Of a stretch of 64,000 bases of DNA, positions 17,951 to 26,572 are shown piece after piece. The position numbers and the translations under genes are program-made. A model generated the notes under the pieces. The model saw only the letters and a list, made by a program, of their open reading frames with translations. It was not told the DNA's origin and did not search any database. The DNA lies in the NCBI RefSeq assembly GCF_000021565.1, contig NC_012440.1, positions 1,442,210 through 1,506,209 of the forward strand. The letters run 5' to 3'. The stretch comes from Persephonella marina EX-H1 (GTDB taxonomy: Bacteria; Aquificota; Aquificia; Aquificales; Hydrogenothermaceae). Position 1 is the stretch's first letter, and each line of letters begins with the position of its first letter.

Positions 17951-18844
17951 TTATCTGTTTTTCTTTGCAAGAAGCCAGTAAACGACTCCAAGGGACAACA
18001 CTATAGCTCCATAACTTAAAAGTTCAAGTGCTTTCTCAGCGGAAAGGGATACAATAAGTATCTTCCTTATAACAGCGGCGAGGGCTACACCTATAAAAGC
18101 TCCTATAGCAAAACCGCCACCTTTCAGATGTTTTATCTCTTCCTGCATAAGCTCACTTACAGCCCAGAGGATCAGAAGTGTACCAAGTGTCATAAGTATC
18201 CCTTTTTCTATAGGAACGATCCCCATAACAAGCTGGTAAATATCGTAGATGAACAAACCGAGGACAAAGAATGAGACAAGTATAAGTGCACCTACAAGTG
18301 TAAAATCAAGCATATCTGAGAACTTTTTTGATATAACAAAGAGCGTTTTCTCAAGTTTTGTCATCACCTGGTATCTGCTAAGCTCCTCTTCTCTGTACGC
18401 AGCTGTGAGAATATCAAGATTTATATCAAGAAGCTTTCCTATGGACACAACAAGCTGGTTTCTCTCTTCTGAAAGACCGAACTCCTTATTTATCTTCTCA
18501 ATAAAAAATCTCCTTATAAAGTTAAAGCTTGCGTTAACATAATGTGTTGGAAGACCTATATCAACATGTTTTTCTCCAATCCTGTAAAGTCTCAGAAAGT
18601 ATGCGTAATCGTACTTACCTGAAAGGAGATCATCATACCACTCTCTAAGTTTGTCCTGATGTCTCTTTACGGTAGCATCATCTTTCAGAAAGTTTTTTGT
18701 CTCAGGAAATCTGAATATGAACTGGTAGAACCTCTCTATGAACTCCTCTTTATACTTTTCCATAACAGGTTTAAGGTAGTTTATATTCTTTATATCCCTT
18801 TCAGTAAAATCAAAATCTTTAAGTATCTGTTCAAATCTTTCCAT
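17951..18844 (-). CDS. Globin-coupled membrane protein: protoglobin-type sensor fused to a PsiE-like domain
   Basis: Residues 1-155 match the globin domain of globin-coupled sensors: KRHQDKLREWYDDLLSGKYD, then RIGEKHVDIGLPTHYVNASF with the putative haem-binding proximal His93. A linker helix follows (about 155-175), then four hydrophobic segments (about 177-205, 213-235, 240-265, 270-292). The last three, with SELMQEEIKHL and AAVIRKILI, resemble the PsiE family of small four-helix membrane proteins of unknown function. The start ATG has GAGGGG upstream. I infer an oxygen, CO or NO sensor acting directly on a membrane module instead of a kinase or cyclase. The globin call is fairly firm, the PsiE call moderate. 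Confidence 0.72.
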   Translation of the reverse strand: MERFEQILKDFDFTERDIKNINYLKPVMEKYKEEFIERFYQFIFRFPETKNFLKDDATVKRHQDKLREWYDDLLSGKYDYAYFLRLYRIGEKHVDIGLPTHYVNASFNFIRRFFIEKINKEFGLSEERNQLVVSIGKLLDINLDILTAAYREEELSRYQVMTKLEKTLFVISKKFSDMLDFTLVGALILVSFFVLGLFIYDIYQLVMGIVPIEKGILMTLGTLLILWAVSELMQEEIKHLKGGGFAIGAFIGVALAAVIRKILIVSLSAEKALELLSYGAIVLSLGVVYWLLAKKNR

Positions 18845-18923
18845 CTAACCCCTCTTTGATGTTTTTTATCATTTATTTCTGTTTAAACAGAGATTAATTT
18901 ATAACAAAAAGGATGAGGAGACA

Positions 18924-19109
18924 ATGAATTTAGAAGATCTGAAAAAGACAGAGAAAAAGGAAGAGTGTTTCAAGTGTGGAGTTGTTGCTATCCTGTATGA
19001 AGATCCAAATATTGAAGGACTATACTTCTGTGAGAAATGCTGGCAGGAGAGGATAAAAACAGAAGAAATAGAAGAATGGGGATTTGATGAAGAAATCCCC
19101 TATGAGTGA
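18924..19109 (+). CDS. Small zinc-ribbon protein, 61 residues
   Basis: Short acidic protein with two CxxC pairs (ECFKCGV and FCEKCWQ) 17 residues apart, which should form one structural zinc site. The rest is highly charged with a Glu-rich tail. The ATG has GGAG six bases upstream. It is divergent from the globin gene and ends two bases before the convergent secA stop. No close family comes to mind. A role as a small nucleic-acid-binding or protein-binding adaptor is only a guess. The clear ribosome site and paired cysteines support a real gene. Confidence 0.75.
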   Translation: MNLEDLKKTEKKEECFKCGVVAILYEDPNIEGLYFCEKCWQERIKTEEIEEWGFDEEIPYE

Positions 19110-19111
19110 TC

Positions 19112-21925
19112 TTATTTTTTTCTCTTTCTTCTTTCCATTCTGTTTTTGTATTTAATGACCTTTTTCTTTTTCTTCTTTTTCCTGGCTTCCTGTTCGTCAG
19201 TTGTTGCTGTTGCCTCTTTAAGCAGTCTTTCTGTCTCTTCCTCTTTTCTTCTCTGTTCTTCCTGTATCTCCTCTTCAGAAGCTATCTGGACTTTGAACAG
19301 ATACTCAAGTGTGTTCTGTTTTGTTCTGAAAAGCATATCCTCAAAAAGATTGAAAGCTTCCTTCTTGTACTCAACGAGAGGATCTCTCTGTGCGTAACCT
19401 CTCAGATAAACTGACTCTCTCAGTCTGTCAAGCATATGGAGGTGTTCCTTCCATAAAGAATCAAGAACCTGGAGTGTTATGTATCTCTCAAACTCTCTCA
19501 TAACTTGAGAGCCTGCCTGCTCTTCCTTGTTTTTGTAAAACTGTTCTAACTGCTCAAATATATGATCCTCAAGCTCTTTTCTGTCCCACTCTCTATCCTC
19601 AGGTATCTTTACATCAACACCAAGCCACTCTTTAAATGATTTTTCAAGCTCTTTTAACTCCCATTTTTCTTGATACTCCTCAGCAGGTGCGTACTTGTCT
19701 ATATAGAACAGAGACACATCGTAAAGCCACTGTTTAAGCTCTTCCTGAAGGTTAGCACCTTCAAGTATATCCCTTCTCAGAGAGTATATAACCTGTCTCT
19801 GCTTGTTCATAACATCATCAAACTCAAGAAGTCTCTTTCTTATCTGGAAGTTCTGACCTTCTACCCTTTTCTGTGCATTTTCTATAGCCTTTGATACCAT
19901 CGTACTTTCAATAGGCTCTCCATCAGGTATCTTAAGTCTGTCCATCAATGCTTTGAGTTTATCTCCACCAAATAGTCTTAAAAGATCATCCTCAAGTGAT
20001 AGGTAAAATCTTGAGCTTCCAGGATCCCCCTGTCTTCCAGCTCTACCTCTGAGCTGGTTATCTATCCTTCTACTTTCATGTCTTTCAGTTCCTATAACAG
20101 CAAGTCCACCAAGCTCTATAACCTTTTTCTTCTCTTCCGCTGTTATCTTCTGAGCTTCCTTTAAAGCTTCCTTGTACTGCTCCTCTGTTGCCTTTTCAGG
20201 TGTAAGACCTTTCTTTTTCAGTATCTCCTTTGCTAGAAATTCAGGGTTTCCACCAAGTAGTATATCCGTTCCCCTTCCTGCCATATTTGTAGCTATGGTT
20301 ACAGCTCCTATTCTACCTGCCTGTGCTATTATCTCAGCCTCTTTTTCGTGATGTTTTGCGTTTAATACATGGTGTTTTATACCCTTTTTCTTTAAAAGTG
20401 CTGAGAGATGCTCTGATGTCTCAATTGATGCAGTACCAACAAGTATAGGTCTTCCCTGATTGTGTAGTTCCTCAATCTCTTTTATTGCAGCCTCATACTT
20501 CTCCCTTTTTGTTTTGTAAACAAGATCAGGATAGTCCTTTCTTATAACAGGTTTGTTTGTAGGTATAACCAGAACATCAAGACCGTAAATCTCCTTAAAC
20601 TCCTCAGCCTCTGTCTCAGCTGTACCTGTCATACCTGCAAGCTTGTCGTACATTCTGAAGTAGTTCTGGAATGTTATTGATGCTAACGTCTGGTTCTCAG
20701 CCTCTATTTTAACACCTTCCTTAGCCTCTATAGCCTGGTGTAACCCGTCAGACCATCTTCTTCCCGGCATAAGTCTTCCTGTAAACTCATCAACAATTAT
20801 CACCTCTCCATCTTTAACCACATAATCAACATCCCTGTGGAACAGGGTGTTTGCCCTGAGAGACTGTGTTATGGCGTGGAGTATATCTATATTTCTTGGA
20901 TCGTAAAGGTTTTCAAGATTAAAGTACTTTTCCGCTTTCTCAACACCTTTTTCTGTCAGAACTGCTGTTTTGTTCTTCTCATCTATCTGGAAGTCCTCAT
21001 CCTTTACAAGTGTTTTAACAAAAGCATCAGCCGAGTAGTATATACTCACATCCTCACCTGATGGACCTGAGATTATAAGGGGTGTTCTTGCCTCATCTAT
21101 CAGTATTGAGTCAACCTCGTCAACTATAGCGTAATGATGACCTTTTACCTGAACGATCTGATCCTTAGAAAAGACCATATTATCTCTCAGATAATCAAAT
21201 CCAAACTCATTGTTCGTTCCGTAAGTTATATCGGCCTCATATGCCTGTCTTCTCTCAGCCTCAACAGCCTCAGTAAAGAAGTTCTTTCTCGCCTCTATAT
21301 TGAACAGCTCTGAAGGAAGAAGCTCTCCTTCATAACCTTTGGGCCATACTCTCATATCTTTTTCAATAGCCTCGTTGAACTTATCCTCATCAACCCATTT
21401 AACGATAAATGACTGGTGGTTTGTGTTAATAACACCAACATCAAGACCTAAGAACTTGTATATAGATCCCATCCATACGGCATCCCTTTTTGCAAGGTAA
21501 TCGTTAACAGTAACAAGATGTACACCTTTTCCTGTAAGGGCGTTCAGATATATTGATATGGAGGCAACGAGCGTTTTACCTTCACCTGTTTTCATCTCAG
21601 CAACAGTTCCCTTATGCAGAGCCATAGCACCTATAAGCTGAACATCAAAAGGTCTAAGTCCAAGTGTTCTCTTTGCAGCTTCCTTAACAAGGGCAAATGC
21701 TTCAGGGAGAATATCAACCATCTCTCCCTGTGTTATAGCATCCCTTAACTTCTCATCAGATCTTACTTGCTTGATTAGCTGTAAGCTTTTTTCCCTTATC
21801 TCCTTGTTTGAAAGACTGTCAAACTCTTTTTCAAGCTGATTTATCTTATCAACAAAAGGTTTTAATTTTTTTATCTCCCTTTCATTTTTTGTACCGAATA
21901 TCTTTTTGACAAAGAAGCCTATCAT
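19112..21925 (-). CDS. secA: Preprotein translocase motor ATPase SecA
   Basis: Cytoplasmic ATPase that pushes unfolded preproteins through SecYEG. The N-terminal DEAD-type motor has MKTGEGKT (Walker A), the preprotein-binding domain, and IVDEVDSILIDEARTPLIISG (Walker B region). The second motor domain includes ATNMAGRGTDI and LRGRAGRQGDPGSSRF. Length 937 residues. The C-terminus is a lysine-rich tail ending RKRKK and lacks the CxCGSGKK zinc linker that binds SecB in proteobacteria, consistent with SecB-independent export. The ATG is preceded by a GGAGG-like site. secD and secF are at 57231-59720 and lspA is immediately downstream of the secA promoter side on the same strand. Confidence 0.97.
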   Translation of the reverse strand: MIGFFVKKIFGTKNEREIKKLKPFVDKINQLEKEFDSLSNKEIREKSLQLIKQVRSDEKLRDAITQGEMVDILPEAFALVKEAAKRTLGLRPFDVQLIGAMALHKGTVAEMKTGEGKTLVASISIYLNALTGKGVHLVTVNDYLAKRDAVWMGSIYKFLGLDVGVINTNHQSFIVKWVDEDKFNEAIEKDMRVWPKGYEGELLPSELFNIEARKNFFTEAVEAERRQAYEADITYGTNNEFGFDYLRDNMVFSKDQIVQVKGHHYAIVDEVDSILIDEARTPLIISGPSGEDVSIYYSADAFVKTLVKDEDFQIDEKNKTAVLTEKGVEKAEKYFNLENLYDPRNIDILHAITQSLRANTLFHRDVDYVVKDGEVIIVDEFTGRLMPGRRWSDGLHQAIEAKEGVKIEAENQTLASITFQNYFRMYDKLAGMTGTAETEAEEFKEIYGLDVLVIPTNKPVIRKDYPDLVYKTKREKYEAAIKEIEELHNQGRPILVGTASIETSEHLSALLKKKGIKHHVLNAKHHEKEAEIIAQAGRIGAVTIATNMAGRGTDILLGGNPEFLAKEILKKKGLTPEKATEEQYKEALKEAQKITAEEKKKVIELGGLAVIGTERHESRRIDNQLRGRAGRQGDPGSSRFYLSLEDDLLRLFGGDKLKALMDRLKIPDGEPIESTMVSKAIENAQKRVEGQNFQIRKRLLEFDDVMNKQRQVIYSLRRDILEGANLQEELKQWLYDVSLFYIDKYAPAEEYQEKWELKELEKSFKEWLGVDVKIPEDREWDRKELEDHIFEQLEQFYKNKEEQAGSQVMREFERYITLQVLDSLWKEHLHMLDRLRESVYLRGYAQRDPLVEYKKEAFNLFEDMLFRTKQNTLEYLFKVQIASEEEIQEEQRRKEEETERLLKEATATTDEQEARKKKKKKKVIKYKNRMERRKRKK

Positions 21926-22000
21926 CTGGTATTTCTACCTCCAGAATTTAAAATATAGATGAAATTATAACATTATTAATAAGATATGATTTTTTTATAT

Positions 22001-22498
22001 TTAATCTATCTGGACTTCCTTTTTCCTGTTTTTTAGAAATATCTCATAAAAGATAAACCCTGCTATACCTAAAGATATTGATGCGTCAGCTATATTGAAC
22101 GCAGGCCAGTGGTAATCTTTTATGTAAATATCTATGAAATCCCTTACAGATCCGATAAATATCCTGTCGTAAAGATTTCCGATAGCCCCTCCTGCTATAA
22201 GAGAAAGGGAGTAAAACTCCCAGTTTGAAAGCTGTGATCTTTTTATATAGGCGTAAATCATAGTTAAGATAGCTGCTACTGTGGAGGCAATAATAAGAAT
22301 CAGGATTCTGACAGCTTCAGGAGCTTCTGCAAGAATCCCAAAAGCTGCTCCCCTGTTCCACACCAGTGTAAGATCAAAAAAACCTGGAATAACTGTGATA
22401 CTGCCGTGAAACAGATACTTAACGGCAATATACTTTGTAATCAGATCAGCAGCTATTATAAAAAAAACCGTGGCAAGAAACTTGTAGTATCTTTCCAT
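22001..22498 (-). CDS. lspA: Lipoprotein signal peptidase (signal peptidase II)
   Basis: Inner-membrane aspartyl protease that removes signal peptides from diacylglyceryl-modified prolipoproteins. Four membrane helices are visible. The family motifs are WNRGAAFGIL, IAGGAIGNLYDRI (first catalytic Asp region, after GN) and FNIADASISLG (second catalytic Asp). Length 165 residues is typical. One base separates it from the upstream DksA-like gene, so the two are probably cotranscribed. The MltD-like lipoprotein at 12091 would be a substrate. Confidence 0.96.
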   Translation of the reverse strand: MERYYKFLATVFFIIAADLITKYIAVKYLFHGSITVIPGFFDLTLVWNRGAAFGILAEAPEAVRILILIIASTVAAILTMIYAYIKRSQLSNWEFYSLSLIAGGAIGNLYDRIFIGSVRDFIDIYIKDYHWPAFNIADASISLGIAGFIFYEIFLKNRKKEVQID

Positions 22499-22499
22499 A

Positions 22500-22928
22500 T
22501 TATTCAGGTATATTCTTGTTTTCTTCTTCTTCCTGGAATGTGTCAGGAATTATATGGTAATAGCTGATATCTTCATTTCTACTTGAGAAGGATTTTATTG
22601 TCTCTTCATTCTGACTGCACTCAATACACAGTCTCACCCAGGGAATAGCCTGAAGTCTCTTCTCACCGATTGGAGCTCCGCACTCTTCACAAACGCCGTA
22701 TGTACCGTTTTCTATCTTTTTAAGAGCGATATCTATTAAAAAGAGTGTTTCCCTTTCTGCCTGTGAGAGTTTGTAAAGAGTCTCCCTGCTCAGTTCAGAA
22801 GCAACAATGTCAGCAGCATCATCAACACCTGTTTTCTCGTTAAGGTCTTCACTGTTGTTGTTGGACAGAGACTCAATAATTTCTGATCTTTTCTGTAAAA
22901 GCTCTTCCCTGATCTTTTGTAAATCCAT
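22500..22928 (-). CDS. DksA/TraR-family C4 zinc-finger protein
   Basis: Likely binds the secondary channel of RNA polymerase. The fold is a helical N-terminal region (residues 1-70) with an acidic VDDAADIVASE segment at the coiled-coil tip. The C4 zinc finger CEECGAPIGEKRLQAIPWVRLCIEC follows, then a short acidic tail. I place the start at the ATG 22928 (MDLQKIREELLQKRSE): it has GGAGG ten bases upstream, and translation from further upstream would add a hydrophobic, non-conserved leader and cross the promoter. That gives 142 residues, close to E. coli DksA (151). It could be a DksA, TraR or YocK/YteA-type protein. A clear promoter lies 34 bases upstream. Confidence 0.88.
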   Translation of the reverse strand: MDLQKIREELLQKRSEIIESLSNNNSEDLNEKTGVDDAADIVASELSRETLYKLSQAERETLFLIDIALKKIENGTYGVCEECGAPIGEKRLQAIPWVRLCIECSQNEETIKSFSSRNEDISYYHIIPDTFQEEEENKNIPE

Positions 22929-22961
22929 GATAAAATCCTCCCGAAAAATAAATGAGCATAC

Positions 22962-22990
22962 TAAATATAATTTTTTTTTATATTTGTCAA
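22962..22990 (-). promoter_or_regulatory. Promoter of the dksA-like/lspA pair
   Basis: Read on the minus strand, a consensus TTGACA (22985-22990) and TATTTA (22962-22967) are separated by exactly 17 bases that are almost all A/T. The -10 lies 34 bases before the ATG at 22928, leaving a leader of about 27 bases. Confidence 0.65.
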
Positions 22991-23069
22991 GATGTTTGGT
23001 CAATATTTTTCATTTATTTTTAAAAATGTTAATATATTAATTTCAGTAAACAACTTTTAAGGGGTTGAT

Positions 23070-23351
23070 ATGTTAGCACAGAATATAATTAAATACTGGA
23101 AGTTTTTACTCGCTATAGGGATAATACTTGCTGTTGGTGGGCTTTTCATACCTAACCAGATACTTGGAAAGATCGTTGAGTTTACAGGATTTGCTATTCT
23201 TGCAGTAACCGCCTATGTTCTCGGCTACAAGATGGCAACAGATGAGGCGGAAAAGTATATAAGGTCTGAGATGGAAAAACTCGCAAAAAGGGATATAAGA
23301 TACAAACTTGCAAGTGAGAAGATGATAAAACATCTAAAGGGTAAGATCTAA
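23070..23351 (+). CDS. Small membrane protein of unknown function, 93 residues
   Basis: Two adjacent hydrophobic helices (about residues 10-27 and 38-54), followed by a charged amphipathic helix (ATDEAEKYIRSEMEKLAKRD onwards) that should lie in the cytoplasm. I recognise no family. The ATG is preceded by AAGGGG. The next gene begins one base after its stop, and the transporter gene follows 5 bases later, so the three appear to form one operon. An accessory role for the transporter is a possible but untested idea. Confidence 0.75.
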   Translation: MLAQNIIKYWKFLLAIGIILAVGGLFIPNQILGKIVEFTGFAILAVTAYVLGYKMATDEAEKYIRSEMEKLAKRDIRYKLASEKMIKHLKGKI

Positions 23352-23546
23352 ATGTCTCAGCTGAGCAAAAATAACAAAACTGTAAAGGTCTATCAGCTTA
23401 AAGAGTATCTCAAAGATTATCCTAACAGGGTTGTTGCTGAGATATACTTAGAGGTTTTACAAAATTTTGATGATGATGAACTTGTTCCAGACCTTATTCT
23501 TGAGAATCTACTTCTCTCACCTGAAGACTTTAAAGAGGATGCCTGA
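23352..23546 (+). CDS. Small acidic protein of unknown function, 64 residues
   Basis: Begins MSQLSKNNKTVKVYQLKEYL and continues with an acidic helical region (LQNFDDDELVPDLILENLLL). There are no cysteines, no membrane segment and no recognisable motif. The ATG directly follows the stop of the 93-residue membrane protein, and the MHS transporter starts five bases after its stop. The tight spacing and matching codon use support a translated gene. No function can be assigned. Confidence 0.65.
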   Translation: MSQLSKNNKTVKVYQLKEYLKDYPNRVVAEIYLEVLQNFDDDELVPDLILENLLLSPEDFKEDA

Positions 23547-23551
23547 GAGGA

Positions 23552-24829
23552 ATGGAAGTTCTTAAAGACAACCATTTCAGAAAAACATTATTTGCCGGAA
23601 TGGTAGGTAATGTTCTTGAGTGGTATGATTTCGTTGTCTACGGATTCTTAGCTGCCATTCTTGGAAAACTTTTCTTCCCTTCAGGTGATCCGACTGTTGA
23701 GCTTTTGAAATCGTTTGCCGTATTTGCTGTTGGATTCTTTGCAAGACCTGTAGGAGCACTTCTTTTTGGATATGTTGGCGACAGATTTGGCAGAAAAAGG
23801 TCCCTTATGATATCAATTCTCCTTATGGCTGGATCAACGACAGCCATAGGACTGCTTCCAACCTATGCACAGATAGGAATTTTAGCTCCTACATTACTTG
23901 TTATCTTGAAGATCATGCAGGGTCTTTCTGTTGGTGGTGAGTATACAACATCAGTATCATTTGTTGTTGAGCATGCACCTAAGAATAAAAGGGGATTTTT
24001 TGGAAGTGTTGCTATACTCGGAGCTGTTGTTGGAATCCTGCTTGGGTCTGCCTCAGGGGCTGTGATAACGAAGATTCTGTCGGAGGACGATCTTTACGGC
24101 TGGGGCTGGAGAATTCTATTTTTCACAGGGATATTACTTGGTTTTATAGGATATTACGTAAGAAGGAATATTGAGGAAACTCCCAAATTCAGAGAGCTTG
24201 AGGAGAAAAAAGCTGTTGATAAACACCCTGTCAGAGATCTTTTTAAAGAGGCAAAGTTAAAATTTTTCAAAACATTCTCTCTCAGCACTTTTCAGGCTGT
24301 AGGTTTCTACACAATATTTGTTTATATAGCAAACCATCTGTCTGTTTTTGTTAAATTTCCAAAAGCTACAGCTTTAACTATAAATACGATAAGTATGATC
24401 ATCCTAGCTATCCTTATACCTCTTTTTGGGGTAATATCAGACAGGATAGGCAGAAAGCCTCTTATTCTGTTCTCAACAGGTATGACAGTTTTACTTTCCT
24501 ATCCTCTTTTTGCTCTTCTTTCAAAAGGGGATTTTTATTCTGCTCTCATTTCACAGATTATATTTTCCCTTATAACAGCAGGATTTATGGCTATACTCCC
24601 AACAACACTCGTTGAGATATTCCCAACTAAGATAAGAAATACAGGCTACTCTCTCGGATACAACCTTCCTTTTGCCATATTCGGGGGAACAGCTCCTTTA
24701 ATATCAACATATCTTATTAAAACTACAGGGGATATAAACTCCCCTGCATTTTATCTTATAGCAGCAGCGTTCCTTGCGTTTGTTGTTGGGATCACACTAA
24801 AAGAAACAGCCAAAGAGCCGCTTCAGTAA
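23552..24829 (+). CDS. MFS transporter, metabolite:H+ symporter (MHS/ProP-like) family
   Basis: Twelve-helix inner-membrane symporter of 425 residues. The MHS signature is clear: NVLEWYDFVVYGFLA at the start, FFARPVGALLFGYVGDRFGRKRSL between helices 2 and 3, and LSVGGEYTTSVSFVVEHAP. Members carry proline or betaine, citrate, 2-oxoglutarate or shikimate. The substrate cannot be chosen here, although the neighbouring citrate synthase makes a dicarboxylate or tricarboxylate worth considering. ATG with GAGAGG upstream. Its TAA overlaps the next ATG (TAATG). Confidence 0.9.
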   Translation: MEVLKDNHFRKTLFAGMVGNVLEWYDFVVYGFLAAILGKLFFPSGDPTVELLKSFAVFAVGFFARPVGALLFGYVGDRFGRKRSLMISILLMAGSTTAIGLLPTYAQIGILAPTLLVILKIMQGLSVGGEYTTSVSFVVEHAPKNKRGFFGSVAILGAVVGILLGSASGAVITKILSEDDLYGWGWRILFFTGILLGFIGYYVRRNIEETPKFRELEEKKAVDKHPVRDLFKEAKLKFFKTFSLSTFQAVGFYTIFVYIANHLSVFVKFPKATALTINTISMIILAILIPLFGVISDRIGRKPLILFSTGMTVLLSYPLFALLSKGDFYSALISQIIFSLITAGFMAILPTTLVEIFPTKIRNTGYSLGYNLPFAIFGGTAPLISTYLIKTTGDINSPAFYLIAAAFLAFVVGITLKETAKEPLQ

Positions 24830-25194
24830 TGAACACAAGGGTATTTATAGCAGAGCTTGTTCAGGATATACCATTATGGGTTGTTCTTTTTATGAGCGTT
24901 TACACAGAGTACCAGAATGACAGAATATTCTTTGCATCACTTGTCTTAGGTGTGTTAGCTACAGCTTATATTCTTTATCAGATGAAAAAGGGGAGTTACA
25001 GCTATGAGACCTTATTTGACAAGCCATCAGAAGCGTTGCCCTTTTTAATATACTCATTTTTCCTTCTTATACTCCTTATCATCCTCACATTTCAGGACAG
25101 GCTTTATATGGGAAGTATAATCTGGCTTTATGTTATATTAGGCTCCATTGGTGAGATGTTCTTTATGAGAAAGGACAGATCTGAGAAAAAATAA
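24829..25194 (+). CDS. Four-helix membrane protein of unknown function, 121 residues
   Basis: Four hydrophobic segments can be seen (about residues 14-24, 33-50, 69-87 and 93-110), with charged loops and a Lys/Arg-rich C-terminus (MRKDRSEKK) that should be cytoplasmic. No family is recognised. The start overlaps the transporter stop by one base (TAATG), indicating translational coupling. It probably works with, or is regulated with, the MHS transporter. The citrate synthase gene begins 66 bases later. Confidence 0.75.
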   Translation: MNTRVFIAELVQDIPLWVVLFMSVYTEYQNDRIFFASLVLGVLATAYILYQMKKGSYSYETLFDKPSEALPFLIYSFFLLILLIILTFQDRLYMGSIIWLYVILGSIGEMFFMRKDRSEKK

Positions 25195-25260
25195 CCTTGA
25201 TTAAACTCTAACCCATTATTAGATTAAATCTCAGAAAATAATTTCAAAGGGAAGGTAAGT

Positions 25261-26388
25261 ATGGAAGTATATGCCGGTCTTGCAGGTATTCCTGTAGTTA
25301 AATCATCTATAAGCTATATTGATGGAGAAAAGGGTGTATTAGAGTATCGGGGAATTCCCATTGAAGAGCTTGCAAAAAACTCAAACTTTTTAGAAACATC
25401 ATATCTGCTCGTTTTTGGAAAGCTCCCTTCAAAAGAGGAGTATGAAAAGTTTGTCTCCGATGTAAAGGACAATCTATTTCTAGACAGATCAATAATCCAG
25501 TTTTTAAAAGATATACCTCCAGAAACACATCCTATGAAAGTTCTGCAGTCAATTATTCCTGTTCTTTCGGCTTTTGATGAAAACAAAGAGGTCCTTGATG
25601 AAAAACACCATTACTCAGCACTTGTAAATCTGTTAGGCAAAGTTCCAACTATTCTAGCCACATGGAAAAGAATAAAGGAAGGAAAAGAGATAGTTATGCC
25701 TGATCCTTCCCTTGATTATGGAGAGAACTTTCTTTATATGATATCTGGAAGAAAACCTGATAAATTGGAAGGAAGGATATTTGACAGATGTCTGATTTTA
25801 CACGCCGAGCATACTATAAACGCTTCCACATTTACAGCTATAGTTGTTGTATCAACACTTGCAGATTTTTACTCTGCTGTCTCCTCAGCTGTTGGCTCAC
25901 TCTCCGGAAGACTTCACGGAGGGGCAAACGAAAGGGTCTACTACATGCTTAACGAGCTGAAGCATATTAATGATATAGAAGGTTATGTTGATCAAAAGCT
26001 GAGCAGAAAAGAGAGAATAATGGGTTTTGGTCACAGAGTTTACAAGACATACGATCCAAGGGCAAAGATAATAAAAGAGATGCTTGATCAGATATTAAGC
26101 TTAAAGGGAAATAATGAGCTTGTCAGAATAGCAACAGAGCTTGAGAAGATAGTTCTGGACAGACTGAAAGGTAAAAAGATATATCCCAATATAGATTTTT
26201 ACTCAGGAATACTCTACAGTCTCCTTGGAATTCCTGTTGAGTTTTATACACCTGTTTTCGCCATGGCGAGAATATCAGGATGGATAGCTCACTGTAAGGA
26301 GTATATCAGGGAAAACAAACTTTTCAGGCCTACTCAGATCTACGATGGGGGGCATAACATAAGATACCTTCCTTTAGAAAAGAGATAG
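25261..26388 (+). CDS. gltA: Citrate synthase
   Basis: Condenses acetyl-CoA and oxaloacetate. Catalytic residues are in place: His in LHAEHTINAST, His in MGFGHRVYKTYDPR, and Asp in PNIDFYSG. Length 375 residues fits the shorter, archaeal/Gram-positive-like dimeric type. The ATG follows GGGAAGG. Aquificota fix CO2 by the reductive TCA cycle and normally cleave citrate with ATP citrate lyase or citryl-CoA enzymes. A full citrate synthase therefore either serves oxidative or mixotrophic flux, or could run in reverse as shown for some thermophiles. This is inference; the sequence only establishes the enzyme family (2-methylcitrate synthase is a less likely alternative). Confidence 0.93.
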   Translation: MEVYAGLAGIPVVKSSISYIDGEKGVLEYRGIPIEELAKNSNFLETSYLLVFGKLPSKEEYEKFVSDVKDNLFLDRSIIQFLKDIPPETHPMKVLQSIIPVLSAFDENKEVLDEKHHYSALVNLLGKVPTILATWKRIKEGKEIVMPDPSLDYGENFLYMISGRKPDKLEGRIFDRCLILHAEHTINASTFTAIVVVSTLADFYSAVSSAVGSLSGRLHGGANERVYYMLNELKHINDIEGYVDQKLSRKERIMGFGHRVYKTYDPRAKIIKEMLDQILSLKGNNELVRIATELEKIVLDRLKGKKIYPNIDFYSGILYSLLGIPVEFYTPVFAMARISGWIAHCKEYIRENKLFRPTQIYDGGHNIRYLPLEKR

Positions 26389-26461
26389 AAAGTGTTAGTC
26401 TTGACATAAGAATAAAAGACTGTAATTTAATACTACAAAATATAGTAAAAAGAGGTCTGTT

Positions 26462-26563
26462 ATGGAAGGAATGGGTCATGGAGGTATGTGGATCCTGTGG
26501 ATTCTTGGAGTTCTCTTTTTAGGAGCAGGATTCCTTGCCTTCATTAAGTATCTTTTTAAATAG
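26462..26563 (+). CDS. Tiny Met/His/Gly-rich membrane peptide, 33 residues, upstream of the copper ATPase
   Basis: A 34-codon frame starting ATG with AGAGG seven bases upstream. The N-terminus MEGMGHGGM is rich in Met, His and Gly, a composition common in Cu(I)-binding peptides. One hydrophobic helix (WILWILGVLFLGAGFLAFI) and a short basic end follow. Its TAG overlaps the ribosome site (TAGGAG) of the copper ATPase gene, whose ATG is nine bases on, so the two should be cotranslated. The size is below usual gene-calling limits. The function is inferred from composition and position only. Confidence 0.62.
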   Translation: MEGMGHGGMWILWILGVLFLGAGFLAFIKYLFK

Positions 26564-26572
26564 GAGTTGAAA

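Noticed and set aside
22929-23003. N-terminal extension of the DksA-like protein (25 codons)
   Set aside because: It would cross the promoter (22962-22990). The ATG at 22928 has a strong GGAGG site and starts the conserved helix.
26397-26421. Inverted repeat AGTCTT/AAGACT around TTGACA upstream of the copper peptide as a copper-responsive operator
   Set aside because: The arms are only six bases and 13 apart, no good -10 lies 17 bases after TTGACA, and it resembles no known copper operator closely.
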